Shown here piece after piece: positions 35,742 to 44,218 of a stretch of DNA of 64,000 bases. The position numbers and the translations under genes are program-made. The notes beneath the pieces were generated by a model that had not been told where the DNA came from, searched no databases, and worked only from the letters and a program-made list of their open reading frames with translations. Location of the stretch: positions 682,001-746,000 of the forward strand of contig NZ_CALSFP010000001.1 of assembly GCF_943737015.1 (NCBI RefSeq). Reading direction: 5' to 3'. The DNA is from Staphylococcus sp. Marseille-Q5304 (GTDB taxonomy: Bacteria > Bacillota > Bacilli > Staphylococcales > Staphylococcaceae). Positions within the stretch are counted from its first letter, which is position 1. Every line of letters begins with the position of its first letter.

Positions 35742-36365
35742 CTATTGTTTTTGAACCTTTAATAAACTTATAGCTATGATAATTAAAGTTAATCCTACTA
35801 AGTAATCAAATACGGCTTTGAATTTGCTATTGTTAAAAATGAAATTGATATAATTAAAAATAAAACTACAAAGAACATACCACACAAGCGTCATTAATAT
35901 TACAGCTCCTGAAAGAAAAAGTAGTTTACTTGTTCCATCTTGCTGAGTTATAAATTGTGGTAATACACTGACATAAAATAAAATAATTTTCGGATTTAAA
36001 ATAGTGCTAAGTAAACCTTGTCTATATGATTTTAAATACTTTATTTTATATTGTCTTTCAGAGTTTTGGTTTATCTCTACTTTTTTACTTGCTCCTAAAA
36101 TAGTTTTGATTCCTAAAAAAATTATGTATAGGGCACCTAAAAGTTTAATTCCAGTAAAAATATAATAAGAACTAGATAAGATAAATATTAATCCTAAAGC
36201 TGCAAATAGAGAATAAATTAAATGTGCAGTGGTTATTCCTAAAGTTGCAAAAATACCATTAGTTGGTCTTCCAGAAATGGAATTATTTAAAACTATAAAG
36301 AAATCTGGACCAGGAACGATAATTATCATTAAAGCAATAGCAAAAAAACTAATAAGTTGATCCAT
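35742..36365 (-). CDS. LysE/RhtB-family amino-acid exporter
   Basis: 207 residues from ATG 36365 behind GAGGTGA. Six hydrophobic helices; the family motif PGPDFFIVLNNSISGR near residue 20 and the ISF-type N-terminus are visible. Such proteins export amino acids or related compounds; the substrate is unknown. It lies outside the att repeats but within the variable region before menE, so it may be an accessory gene. Confidence 0.82.
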   Translation of the reverse strand: MDQLISFFAIALMIIIVPGPDFFIVLNNSISGRPTNGIFATLGITTAHLIYSLFAALGLIFILSSSYYIFTGIKLLGALYIIFLGIKTILGASKKVEINQNSERQYKIKYLKSYRQGLLSTILNPKIILFYVSVLPQFITQQDGTSKLLFLSGAVILMTLVWYVLCSFIFNYINFIFNNSKFKAVFDYLVGLTLIIIAISLLKVQKQ

Positions 36366-36721
36366 AAAATTCACCTCGCTGTTAATTTAGAAATTCATAA
36401 ATTCACTGAATATTGTGAAAAAAGTTTTATTTCATAAAAATAACAAACAGCATTATAAAAAGCAATAGAAAATTTAATGAATAGAAGTAATTTTTTGAAT
36501 TGTGTCATCAAAAATAATATTAATCTAACATGTATAATTGAACTGCAATTGATAAAATTAAAGAATTTAAGTAGTTTCAATAGTAAGTATTTTAAATAAT
36601 ATAAATGTATTTCATATACTTTCGAATTGATACGAAACTTAAATCATATTAAATATAAAATTTAAAAATTGGAAAATTCTTAAAAAATTTAAATACTATG
36701 GTTTTAATGTTATGAAAAAGT
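36366..36721. other. AT-rich intergenic region
   Basis: About 355 bases between the divergent LysE-type gene and the duplicated unit; no gene or clear repeat seen beyond the leader that starts at 36722. Confidence 0.35.
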
Positions 36722-36777
36722 GGTAGAATAATTCTACCTACTCTGTTGTCTCCTAGAATATATCCGTCTAGGAGGAG
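36722..36777 (+). promoter_or_regulatory. Structured leader with RBS-sequestering hairpin, copy 2
   Basis: Hairpin A is the near-perfect palindrome GGTAGAAT-A-ATTCTACC (36722-36738). Hairpin B pairs CTCCTAGA (36750-36757) with TCTAGGAG (36767-36774), which overlaps the AGGAGGAG ribosome binding site of the gene at 36780. Confidence 0.65.
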
Positions 36778-37096
36778 CTATGATAAGTTTAATTTCCGCA
36801 ATTGGGTCCATCGGGACTTTCATTATGGCACTATTTTATATTGTTTCTATTTCCATTCAGTTTTACCAAATGAAAATTGAATTTATTCCAGCGCTAGGCT
36901 TTAACCAAACCTTATTGAGTAGAGACAACAAAAATCAATTATATTTGTTGAACACGTCTGCTAGAGAATCTAAACATGAAGATTTTTTAAGGTTATATAA
37001 TTTAGGTGGCGGTGCAGCGAAAGAAATTAAGATAGAGATATATTTAGATGGAGGTAAGACGATTCAAACTAAATATGTTAATATCTTACCGAGTAA
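36722..37096 (+). repeat. Duplicated segment, copy 2 (full gene)
   Basis: Direct repeat of 33608-33985. About eight base differences over 320 nt were counted by eye. Confidence 0.85.
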
Positions 37097-37304
37097 AGAA
37101 GGTTATTTATTACCTATCAATAGATGGGTGTTTGATGAATTGAATAAATCAATCGACAGTCGCACTGAACAGTCTAATATAAAAATAAAAATCTCATATA
37201 ACCATTACGTAAGTAGAAAAACTAATGTAATCACTTATAGAGCTTATATAGATGATTTTAATGAATACAATGATAGAGATATATATGAATTACAATTTGT
37301 ATAA
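36780..37304 (+). CDS. Unknown membrane-anchored protein, 174 aa (intact copy)
   Basis: ATG 36780 in a strong AGGAGGAG context. One N-terminal membrane helix (about 1-28) is followed by a soluble, beta-rich domain ending in the beta-strand pattern of NIKIKISYNHYV and TYRAYIDDF. No family recognised. The domain has a glycine-rich turn (NLGGGAAKEIKI). It is present in a second, truncated copy at 33668, with the same unusual leader. A terminator hairpin follows at 37319. Function unknown; a membrane-tethered cytosolic or surface domain is all that can be said. Confidence 0.65.
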   Translation: MISLISAIGSIGTFIMALFYIVSISIQFYQMKIEFIPALGFNQTLLSRDNKNQLYLLNTSARESKHEDFLRLYNLGGGAAKEIKIEIYLDGGKTIQTKYVNILPSKEGYLLPINRWVFDELNKSIDSRTEQSNIKIKISYNHYVSRKTNVITYRAYIDDFNEYNDRDIYELQFV

Positions 37305-37318
37305 TTGTGTAGTGTCTG

Positions 37319-37350
37319 AACTCACCTTAAATAGGTGAGTTTTTATTTTT
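37319..37350 (+). terminator. Terminator of the unknown gene
   Basis: AACTCACCT (37319-37327) pairs with AGGTGAGTT (37333-37341), followed by T-rich sequence. Confidence 0.8.
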
Positions 37351-37491
37351 AATAAGACAAAGTTATTAGTATTTCTAAAATTTTCTTTACTTTTAAGTTG
37401 TTTGATGTAAATATAGTGCTATATATAAATTTCGTTATAAGTATTTTTAGATTTCAATGTATTTTAATAAAAGGAGTTGAGAAGTGAGAAA

Positions 37492-37647
37492 GTGGAAGTT
37501 ATTTTTCACAATTATCAATGCTCACATCGTGATATGAAAGTTACTGTAAATGTTCGAAAAACAACAAAAGAAGAAAAAAGAGAAGCTATGATTGCTTTGG
37601 GTTTACTCGTAATTACAATTATAATAATAAAAAAGGTATTGTTTTAG
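37492..37647 (+). CDS. Small membrane protein, 51 aa (GTG start)
   Basis: The frame from GTG 37492 to TAG 37647 gives a charged N-terminal half and a C-terminal membrane helix (IALGLLVITIIII). AAAGGAG lies 15 bases upstream, rather far, so the start is uncertain; a second GTG at 37484 gives only a 17-residue frame. It precedes the YjbR gene by 23 bp and may share its transcript. Confidence 0.4.
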   Translation: MEVIFHNYQCSHRDMKVTVNVRKTTKEEKREAMIALGLLVITIIIIKKVLF

Positions 37648-37670
37648 TATAAATTTTTAAAGGTGATTTT

Positions 37671-38030
37671 ATGGTGACACGTGAAGAAATTTTTAAATTT
37701 GTACAAAATAAATATGGTGTAGAACCTGACTATCCTTGGGAAAAATATTCAAATTATGCAGCGCTTCGTCATGATAATAATGGTAAATGGTTTGGGTTAA
37801 TTATGGACATAACTGGAGATAAATTAAACCTTAATCATAACGATGACATCGATGTAATAAATTTAAAAGTTCATCAAGAATTTATTGGTAGTTTACGCAA
37901 GAAAAAGGGGATATATACTGCATATTATATGGATAAATCGAATTGGGTATCGATTAATCTGGACGAAATTCAGTCTTTAGAAGTTATTTCAGATTTAATA
38001 GAAGAAAGTTATGAGCTCACTACTAAATGA
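37671..38030 (+). CDS. MmcQ/YjbR-family protein
   Basis: 119 residues. The pattern EPDYPWEKYSNYAALRHDNN with KWFGLIMDI and the C-terminal ESYELTTK is typical of the YjbR/MmcQ fold (CyaY-like, often annotated as DNA-binding). Function unproven. ATG start after AAAGGTGATTTT. Terminator at 38068. Confidence 0.8.
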   Translation: MVTREEIFKFVQNKYGVEPDYPWEKYSNYAALRHDNNGKWFGLIMDITGDKLNLNHNDDIDVINLKVHQEFIGSLRKKKGIYTAYYMDKSNWVSINLDEIQSLEVISDLIEESYELTTK

Positions 38031-38067
38031 TTGAGACTAATTTGTAATTAAAGTGAAGAAATAATAA

Positions 38068-38099
38068 AAAACGTACACAGCATTTGTGTACGTTTTTTT
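38068..38099 (+). terminator. Terminator of the YjbR gene
   Basis: A 12-bp inverted repeat (38068-38079 with 38085-38096) with a T-run. Confidence 0.9.
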
Positions 38100-38181
38100 A
38101 TATGGAAGTGATTGATAATAGAGATTTATTTAAATTACACATAGACATCGTACTTTGCAACTAGGGATTGTAATTCAAACT

Positions 38182-38259
38182 TTAGAAAGTAAACATAATT
38201 CCAATAATTGAAATAACCATGATGCTACATACAATAACTAATTCTTTGATATCGTCCAA
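38182..38259 (-). CDS. 25-aa hydrophobic peptide with TTG start
   Basis: TTG 38259 follows GGAGGAT at good distance, giving MDDIKELVIVCSIMVISIIG and five more residues before TAA. A short acidic start precedes a single membrane helix. Size and shape resemble type I toxin-like or regulatory membrane peptides. Not recognised. Confidence 0.45.
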   Translation of the reverse strand: MDDIKELVIVCSIMVISIIGIMFTF

Positions 38260-38813
38260 TGTGATCCTCCGTTCTCTATATTTTTGTTAATAAAAATTAC
38301 TCCAAATATAAAATCATACTAGTGAACTAAGCGAATGGAGTAGCTAAAATTTATGTATAATGAGAATTCTTAGGATGTATTTTTAGAGGTAATTATAAAT
38401 CGTTATATTTGTGTGCAACAGTTTAGCAATAGACTTATAGAACTTGCACGATAAATACAATAATATTGTACATGATTTGGTTGGTGAAGTTAAGAAGCTG
38501 GCGCGCAGAAAATTCTAATAATTAAGTAAAGCAAATGTAAAGGTTATGTATATAATTTCTGAAAATTCACCCTCAAAGATAATCTTTATCAATTTGGCAG
38601 TAGATGTCTGAATTGAAAATGCGCTTATTTCAAGCTTTTTTCAATCCTAGTCACCCTTACCGGGGTGAGACTACGAAATCTTTATTAAAAATTCGATTTC
38701 TGTCCCACTCCCATTTATCTTCGAAAATAATATATAAATTTAGTTTAATAATTTTATATTCTGAAATATACGAGCATACAAGTTATAATATATAAGAATG
38801 GAGGTATGATGTA
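38260..38813. other. Intergenic region before menE, with a staphylococcal dispersed repeat
   Basis: About 550 bases. 38630-38720 carries a sequence (fragments GTCACCCTTACCGGGGTGAG and TTTCTGTCCCACTCCC) that I recognise as a common intergenic repeat in staphylococcal chromosomes. No gene is convincing; a 63-codon frame at 38604 overlays the repeat. Confidence 0.5.
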
Positions 38814-40202
38814 GTGGAGTTTTGGTTGAAAACACAAGCACGAGAAAATAATGAAAAGATTTTTTTAGATGATGGAAGTACACAATTAACATTTGGTGAA
38901 GCATATGATTATACAACGCGATTAGCGCATACGCTAACTCAACTTAAACGAACTAGGTTAGGCTTGTATATTGATAATTCAATTGAATCTGTATTGTTGA
39001 TTAATAGTTGTTGGTTAGCAGGTATTGAAACGGCGATGATTAATACACGCTTAACTGATCGAGAAATTCAATCTCAAATGGCGTCAGTTAATGTGGAAAC
39101 TATTATAACTATGGAACAATTTGAATTGGCTGGTCTAACTATCATTCCTTATAAGACTTTACAAAGCCAGATGTCATCTCAACAATTCGAATTTGACTTT
39201 TCATTTGAACGAATTGCATCGATTATGTTTACTTCAGGTACCACTGGTCCACAGAAAGCAGTACCTCAAACTTTTGCAAATCATTATGCAAGTGCGCTTG
39301 GATGTAAAGAAAGTTTAGGTTTTAATGCAGAGACGAAATGGTTGTCAGTATTGCCGATTTATCATATTTCTGGATTAAGTGTGATTTTAAGAGCCCTTAT
39401 TGGTGGTTTTACGGTACGCCTCGAATCAAAATTTGTAGCTGAGCGTATGTTACAAATTATTCAAGAAGAACAACCGACGCATGTATCATTAGTACCTCAG
39501 ACATTAAAGTGGTTAATGAATGAAGGGCTAACACAACCTCACAGTATTGAAAAGATTCTACTAGGTGGTGCAAAGCTTTCGAGTAGCTTAATTGAACGTG
39601 CATTACAATATCATTTACCAATTTATAATTCTTTCGGTATGACAGAAACTTGTTCTCAATTTTTAACGGCGAGTTCGGAAATGTTAGCCACACGTCATGA
39701 CACAGTAGGGCAAACGAGTGAAAATGTAGATGTGAAAATTAAAAATCCTAATCATCAAGGTCATGGGGAATTACTAGTGAAAGGTAACAATGTAATGGAT
39801 GGTTATTTATATCCAGAAAATAGTAATAATGCTTTTGAGGATGGTTATTTTAATACAGGTGATATAGCCGAAATTACAGAAGAAGGTTATGTGATGGTTT
39901 ATGACCGTCGTAAGGATTTAATTATTAGTGGTGGTGAAAATATTTACCCATATCAAATAGAAACGATAGCAAAATCACATCATCTTATAGAAGATGCTGT
40001 TTGTGTCGGGGTTAAAGATGAAACGTGGGGCGAAGTGCCGAGTTTATATTATGTAGCAGAAGTTGCTATTTCTGATGATACGTTAAAGGACTATTTTAAA
40101 GAAAATTTAGCGAAATATAAAATCCCGAAATTTTTCCATCGAATTTCATCGCTACCCTATACATCAACTGGTAAATTACAAAGAAATCAGTTGAAAAACT
40201 AA
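38814..40202 (+). CDS. menE: o-Succinylbenzoate-CoA ligase
   Basis: 462 residues with a GTG start after GGAGG. The AMP-binding motif [13 protein letters not shown] (about 143-155), the [10 protein letters not shown] motif, the [16 protein letters not shown] hinge and the C-terminal Lys in TSTGKLQRN mark an acyl-adenylate ligase. With menC directly downstream, menE of menaquinone synthesis is certain. Operon menE-menC. Confidence 0.94.
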   Translation: MEFWLKTQARENNEKIFLDDGSTQLTFGEAYDYTTRLAHTLTQLKRTRLGLYIDNSIESVLLINSCWLAGIETAMINTRLTDREIQSQMASVNVETIITMEQFELAGLTIIPYKTLQSQMSSQQFEFDFSFERIASIMFTSGTTGPQKAVPQTFANHYASALGCKESLGFNAETKWLSVLPIYHISGLSVILRALIGGFTVRLESKFVAERMLQIIQEEQPTHVSLVPQTLKWLMNEGLTQPHSIEKILLGGAKLSSSLIERALQYHLPIYNSFGMTETCSQFLTASSEMLATRHDTVGQTSENVDVKIKNPNHQGHGELLVKGNNVMDGYLYPENSNNAFEDGYFNTGDIAEITEEGYVMVYDRRKDLIISGGENIYPYQIETIAKSHHLIEDAVCVGVKDETWGEVPSLYYVAEVAISDDTLKDYFKENLAKYKIPKFFHRISSLPYTSTGKLQRNQLKN

Positions 40203-40221
40203 CTGCGAGGTATCCTTAATT

Positions 40222-41226
40222 ATGAAAATCATCGATATGAAAATGTATACGTTTGAGGCACCTTTTAAACAACCAATTATCACACCAAAAGTGAAATTAT
40301 ATTCTCGCAAAGCACTAGTTGTAGAGCTGATTACTGACGAGGGGATCAGTTACTTTGGAGAATGCAACGCATTTGCGACGAATTGGTATAGCAATGAAAC
40401 AATAGATATTGTGAAACACAATGCGCACGCGTGGTTTAAAGAATACCAAGGCTATGCCTTTGAGACATATCAACAGCTTCAAGCAACTTTAAGTAAATTA
40501 GAATCATTTCCCGCAACACGAAGTATGATTGTGATGGCGTTATATCAAATATTTTATAAATTACCTTCATTTAGTGTGCCATATGGTGCTACAGTTAGTG
40601 GAATTTCAAAAGAAAATATTGAACAATTGAAAAAAACACGTCCATCGCGTGTTAAAATAAAATGGAGTTCGCAAATAATGGATGATATTCAAACAATCCA
40701 GAATTTGTCATTTAAACCTACAATAGCAATTGATGCCAATGAGTCCATAAAATCATCGGAAACCGACTTATTGTTAAAGTTAGCACAATATGAAATATTA
40801 TATGTTGAAGAACCATTTAAACAGTTAGCGACTATAGATAATTTTGAAAAGGATCAACTACCAGCTTTAGCGATTGATGAAAAAGCTACTTCGTCTGAAG
40901 AAATAAAAAGAATCGTAACACAATTTAATGTGAAAGTGGTTGTATTAAAACCGTTCAGATTAGGTGGAATTGATAGGGTTTTAGAGATTATTAAACAACT
41001 TGAAAGGGCAAATATTGATTATGTCATAGGTGGTATGTATGAGTATGGTTTGAGTCGATATTTTACAGCAATGCTTGCTCGACATGCTTCATATCCATCA
41101 GATATTACACCTGCTGGATATTATTTTGAGACTGACTATGCACCAGACTCTGGCATATTAAAAGGAGGCTCTATCGAATTTGAGCCTCCAAAGATCGACG
41201 TTAATAAGTTAACGCGAATCGATTAA
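40222..41226 (+). CDS. menC: o-Succinylbenzoate synthase
   Basis: 334 residues of the enolase superfamily. The first catalytic Lys lies in RVKIKWS and the metal ligands D, E and D follow in [13 protein letters not shown] and [17 protein letters not shown] holds the second Lys. It dehydrates SHCHC to o-succinylbenzoate in menaquinone synthesis. Starts 19 bp after menE; its end overlaps the converging yidD by 4 bp. Confidence 0.93.
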   Translation: MKIIDMKMYTFEAPFKQPIITPKVKLYSRKALVVELITDEGISYFGECNAFATNWYSNETIDIVKHNAHAWFKEYQGYAFETYQQLQATLSKLESFPATRSMIVMALYQIFYKLPSFSVPYGATVSGISKENIEQLKKTRPSRVKIKWSSQIMDDIQTIQNLSFKPTIAIDANESIKSSETDLLLKLAQYEILYVEEPFKQLATIDNFEKDQLPALAIDEKATSSEEIKRIVTQFNVKVVVLKPFRLGGIDRVLEIIKQLERANIDYVIGGMYEYGLSRYFTAMLARHASYPSDITPAGYYFETDYAPDSGILKGGSIEFEPPKIDVNKLTRID

Positions 41227-41459
41227 TTTTTATCTGAATGATCTTTCTTTAATGGAACGGGATCAAAGCCGCCTTTATGCAATGGGTGACATTTAGAAAT
41301 TCTTTTTATACCTAACCATGTACCTTTGAATGCACCATGTACTTCGATTGCTTCTTTCGTATATGCAGAACAAGTAGGATAGAAGCGACATGTTGGTGGT
41401 GTAATAGGTGATATAAAACGTTGGTAAATATATATAAGTTTAAGAAGAATGGTCTTCAT
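41223..41459 (-). CDS. yidD: Membrane protein insertion efficiency factor YidD
   Basis: 78 residues. [31 protein letters not shown] with three Cys and the [23 protein letters not shown] tail are diagnostic for the YidD family (Haemolysin-like). It helps YidC-dependent insertion. It lies far from yidC here. Overlaps the end of menC by 4 bp on the other strand. Confidence 0.92.
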   Translation of the reverse strand: MKTILLKLIYIYQRFISPITPPTCRFYPTCSAYTKEAIEVHGAFKGTWLGIKRISKCHPLHKGGFDPVPLKKDHSDKN

Positions 41460-41518
41460 GGTTATGCCTCCATCGTGAAATTAATTATGATTATCTTAAC
41501 ATACAAATAGGAAGAGTG

Positions 41519-41995
41519 ATGCACTTGAAGTTTATTGATCAAGAGAATGATGATGTATATTTAAATTTTAAAAATGAGCATGATAACGCAGATGGACAAC
41601 ACGTATTAGTTATTCCTATTTATCATAATAAACTCTTATTTACGAAGCATAAACAACGGGGTATAGAGTTTCCAGGAGGTAAAGTTGAACCAGGTGAGTT
41701 AAGTTTAGAAGCTGCCAAAAGAGAACTCTTAGAGGAAACGGGCGCTCGTGCAAAAACGATAAATTATCTCGCTCAATATTATGTGGATCGAACGAATGGC
41801 AAAGGGTTTAGTAAAGATGTGTACGTAGTTCATGTGGCGGCAATTGAACAACAAGATGACTATTTAGAAACCCTAGGACCGATTTTATACCGACACCCAG
41901 ATGAAGTACCAGGCTCTGATAAAAGTTATCTACTTAAAGACCCAGCTATTTTATATTGTCTAGAAAGAGTGATTGAACTTGGATTTTATCAATAA
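41519..41995 (+). CDS. ytkD: Nudix hydrolase YtkD-like (RNA deprotection pyrophosphohydrolase)
   Basis: 158 residues if ATG 41519 is used (GGAAG lies just upstream; TTG 41525 is also possible). The Nudix box GGKVEPGELSLEAAKRELLE-ETGA (about 53-76) is complete. Members remove oxidised nucleotides or the 5' diphosphate of RNA. It overlaps the next gene, so the two form an operon. Confidence 0.85.
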   Translation: MHLKFIDQENDDVYLNFKNEHDNADGQHVLVIPIYHNKLLFTKHKQRGIEFPGGKVEPGELSLEAAKRELLEETGARAKTINYLAQYYVDRTNGKGFSKDVYVVHVAAIEQQDDYLETLGPILYRHPDEVPGSDKSYLLKDPAILYCLERVIELGFYQ

Positions 41996-42773
41996 AAAGC
42001 GCATGCCTGTAGAGTTAGCACACCATAAAGTTGAAGAAGTGACTTACCTTGTAGATCAATTAAAGGTGAGAGGGCTAATGATGACACCACACAAAGAAGT
42101 CAAACGCATTGTAATATACTTACGTGGTGGTAAAGGACAAGTGGGGCGTGTACGTGCAGGAAGATTATTACAATTTGCAGATATCAATACGTTAGTCATA
42201 GGGCCTTATTATCGTGGTAATAACGGAAGTGAAGGTAAGGATGAGTTTTACGGAAATGATTTACACGATGTTACAGAAGCCATTCGTTTATTAAATCGTT
42301 CATATCCTAATGCATTTATACATATGGTTGGATTCTCTCGTGGTGGTTTACAAGGGTTATTAACGTTTCAAGATTTACCTATTACAAGTTATATCATTTG
42401 GGGTGGCGTATCTAATATTCACTTAATGTATGAAGAACGCGTGGATTTAAGAGGAATGTTGCGACGAATGATTGGGCATCCGCGTAAGCATTCTGAGCGT
42501 TATGAAAAACGATATGCTATTAATCAAATTTCTGCCACTAGTCCACCAATTTTAATCGTTCATGGCGGACAAGATCACCAGGTAGGGATTCATCAAGCTT
42601 ATTATTTGGCGAATCAATTAGAACAAAGAGGTGCCGTATTCCGTACATATTATCAAATGAAAGAAGGCCATGTGCCAAAACCCTTTGCGTTGAAACATAC
42701 GCTGCACACTGTCTTTCAATGGATGAGCGATGTTGAACAAGGTCATATTAAAGATGATTATGATGAAGACTAA
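41973..42773 (+). CDS. Alpha/beta-hydrolase of the S9/dienelactone type
   Basis: About 266 residues; the frame opens at TTG 41973 inside ytkD, or at ATG 42003 with a weaker site. Nucleophile motif GFSRGG, acid HGGQDHQVG and base EGHVPKP are all present, so it should be an active serine hydrolase. It has no signal peptide. Substrate unknown; peptides or esters are possible. A strong terminator follows. Confidence 0.8.
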   Translation: MNLDFINKKRMPVELAHHKVEEVTYLVDQLKVRGLMMTPHKEVKRIVIYLRGGKGQVGRVRAGRLLQFADINTLVIGPYYRGNNGSEGKDEFYGNDLHDVTEAIRLLNRSYPNAFIHMVGFSRGGLQGLLTFQDLPITSYIIWGGVSNIHLMYEERVDLRGMLRRMIGHPRKHSERYEKRYAINQISATSPPILIVHGGQDHQVGIHQAYYLANQLEQRGAVFRTYYQMKEGHVPKPFALKHTLHTVFQWMSDVEQGHIKDDYDED

Positions 42774-42798
42774 TATTATAGTATTTAGAAAATAATCA

Positions 42799-42838
42799 AA
42801 AGAAGCTGAAACATACACATGTTTCAGCTTCTTTTTTA
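42799..42838. terminator. Bidirectional terminator between hydrolase and Ltp-domain gene
   Basis: A 16-bp perfect inverted repeat (42799-42814 with 42819-42834) between converging genes. Confidence 0.9.
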
Positions 42839-42845
42839 AATGTAA

Positions 42846-43436
42846 TTAATCTAAATGATTTACTGCGTATTGTGCTTCTTCATCCGTGAATTTTTCCCCA
42901 TATGAAGATGTCAGTTGGTCATACACTGCATCGTTAGACATATTTTGTTCTTCTGCATAATCTTTGGCTTTTTCTAATGCATTCTTTTTATAATTTGCTT
43001 TAAGGTGTTTAATCGCATAATCAGCTTCTTTTTCTTTGAATTTTTCTCCATATTCAGAAGTCAGTTGATCATAAATACCTAGTTTAGACATATGCATTGT
43101 GTCAGAGTATGTTTTAGCTTTATTTAATGCTGCCTTTTCTTGACGTGTTGCATTAGAACTATTCGTTGAATTATCACCTGATGATGTTGAATTTGAGTCA
43201 CTAAAACTTGCTGTTAGCGCTGATATACCGATAATAAATAAAATAATTAAAACAAGACATCCGCCACAACCACTGCAGCCCCATATCCATGCTTTTTTCT
43301 TTTTATCCTTACTTTGTTGATTTTGATACGCTTGAAATTGTTCCCATTGTCTTTGTTCGTGTGTGCTATTGTGATGGGTGTCAGAGTTTGTGCTGTGTTG
43401 ATGATTCTGTTGGAAGTCATTACTGTTGTTCGACAT
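42846..43436 (-). CDS. Membrane protein with two Ltp-type (host cell surface-exposed lipoprotein) domains
   Basis: 196 residues from ATG 43436 behind TTAGGAGG. A Gln/Asn/His-rich cytosolic start is followed by one membrane helix (about 58-82, with WGCSGCGGCLV just before it) and two tandem copies of a 45-residue Ltp domain (about 105-195), both with YDQLTS-YGEKF and a final AIKHL/AVNHL motif. The Ltp domain of phage TP-J34 blocks injection of superinfecting phage DNA (known), so phage exclusion is an idea here; but chromosomal copies are common in staphylococci with unknown roles. Confidence 0.72.
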   Translation of the reverse strand: MSNNSNDFQQNHQHSTNSDTHHNSTHEQRQWEQFQAYQNQQSKDKKKKAWIWGCSGCGGCLVLIILFIIGISALTASFSDSNSTSSGDNSTNSSNATRQEKAALNKAKTYSDTMHMSKLGIYDQLTSEYGEKFKEKEADYAIKHLKANYKKNALEKAKDYAEEQNMSNDAVYDQLTSSYGEKFTDEEAQYAVNHLD

Positions 43437-43837
43437 AAAAAGCCTCCTAATTATTTTGTTTTTATTAAACAATTTATGTTGTAAATAATGCAGATATTCA
43501 GAAACATAAATTGTTAAAAGCTAAGGAATAAATTTTAAGTTTTGTTAAATGTAAAATGAGATGACAAAATAAAATGGTTAAACTTAAATTTATGAAATCT
43601 ACTAAGATGAAAGTATATGTATGTAAAAGGGTGTTAAAAATTTAAAGCGGTCTCAATAACTTTAATGTTTGGAAGCAATCTTTAAATTAAAATATTTGTA
43701 AAACCAATTAAAAATTTTATTGAGAATAAACTTATTATATAATTTTGCGTGGTAAAATGTAATACCTTTTCGTAAAAATTTTGTATTATTTTTTGGGATT
43801 TTGTAATAATGAAAAATTTACGATTTTAATAAAATAA
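43437..43837. other. Intergenic region
   Basis: About 400 AT-rich bases between two minus-strand genes. No gene or strong repeat seen. Confidence 0.35.
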
Positions 43838-43880
43838 AAACCACCCTTAGACTGCTACTAACAATCTATAGGGTGGTTTA
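43838..43880 (-). terminator. Terminator of the small gene at 43891
   Basis: AAACCACCCT (43838-43847) pairs with AGGGTGGTTT (43870-43879); T-run on the minus strand. Confidence 0.8.
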
Positions 43881-43890
43881 ATTAACCGAT

Positions 43891-44097
43891 TTATTGTCGT
43901 TTATTTAGAAAATGATTCCATAAAATGTGTGTAGTTAAAACTAAACCCATACCAAAAAATATAATAATAATTACATTTAACAATATACACCACGTGTTAT
44001 AGGTAGGTAAGTAAGAAAATAACAGAAACATTGGAATTAAAAATATAATGTCCCACCAAGTGATTTGTAAAATTGTCTTTTCAATATTTTTCATCAT
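43891..44097 (-). CDS. Small two-helix membrane protein
   Basis: 68 residues with membrane helices at about 13-30 and 35-58 and a Lys/Arg end (FLNKRQ). ATG 44097 follows a GGTTGGTG-like site; ATG 44094 is adjacent. Not recognised. Between the Ltp-type gene and pckA in the same direction. Confidence 0.5.
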   Translation of the reverse strand: MMKNIEKTILQITWWDIIFLIPMFLLFSYLPTYNTWCILLNVIIIIFFGMGLVLTTHILWNHFLNKRQ

Positions 44098-44142
44098 GCA
44101 CCAACCTTACTGTATTAAGAGTACTTGCATTACAAAAAGAAA

Positions 44143-44180
44143 AGCACTACTTACGGTTTGTGGACTGTAAGTAGTGCTAT
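44143..44180 (-). terminator. Terminator of pckA
   Basis: A 12-bp perfect inverted repeat (44143-44154 with 44167-44178); minus-strand T-rich tail. Confidence 0.85.
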
Positions 44181-44218
44181 GATGATGACAGTAATTAAAA
44201 GTTTACTTGTAAAACGTT

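Noticed and set aside
38604..38795. A 63-codon frame before menE
   Set aside because: It overlays a known type of intergenic repeat, lacks a ribosome binding site and is not protein-like.
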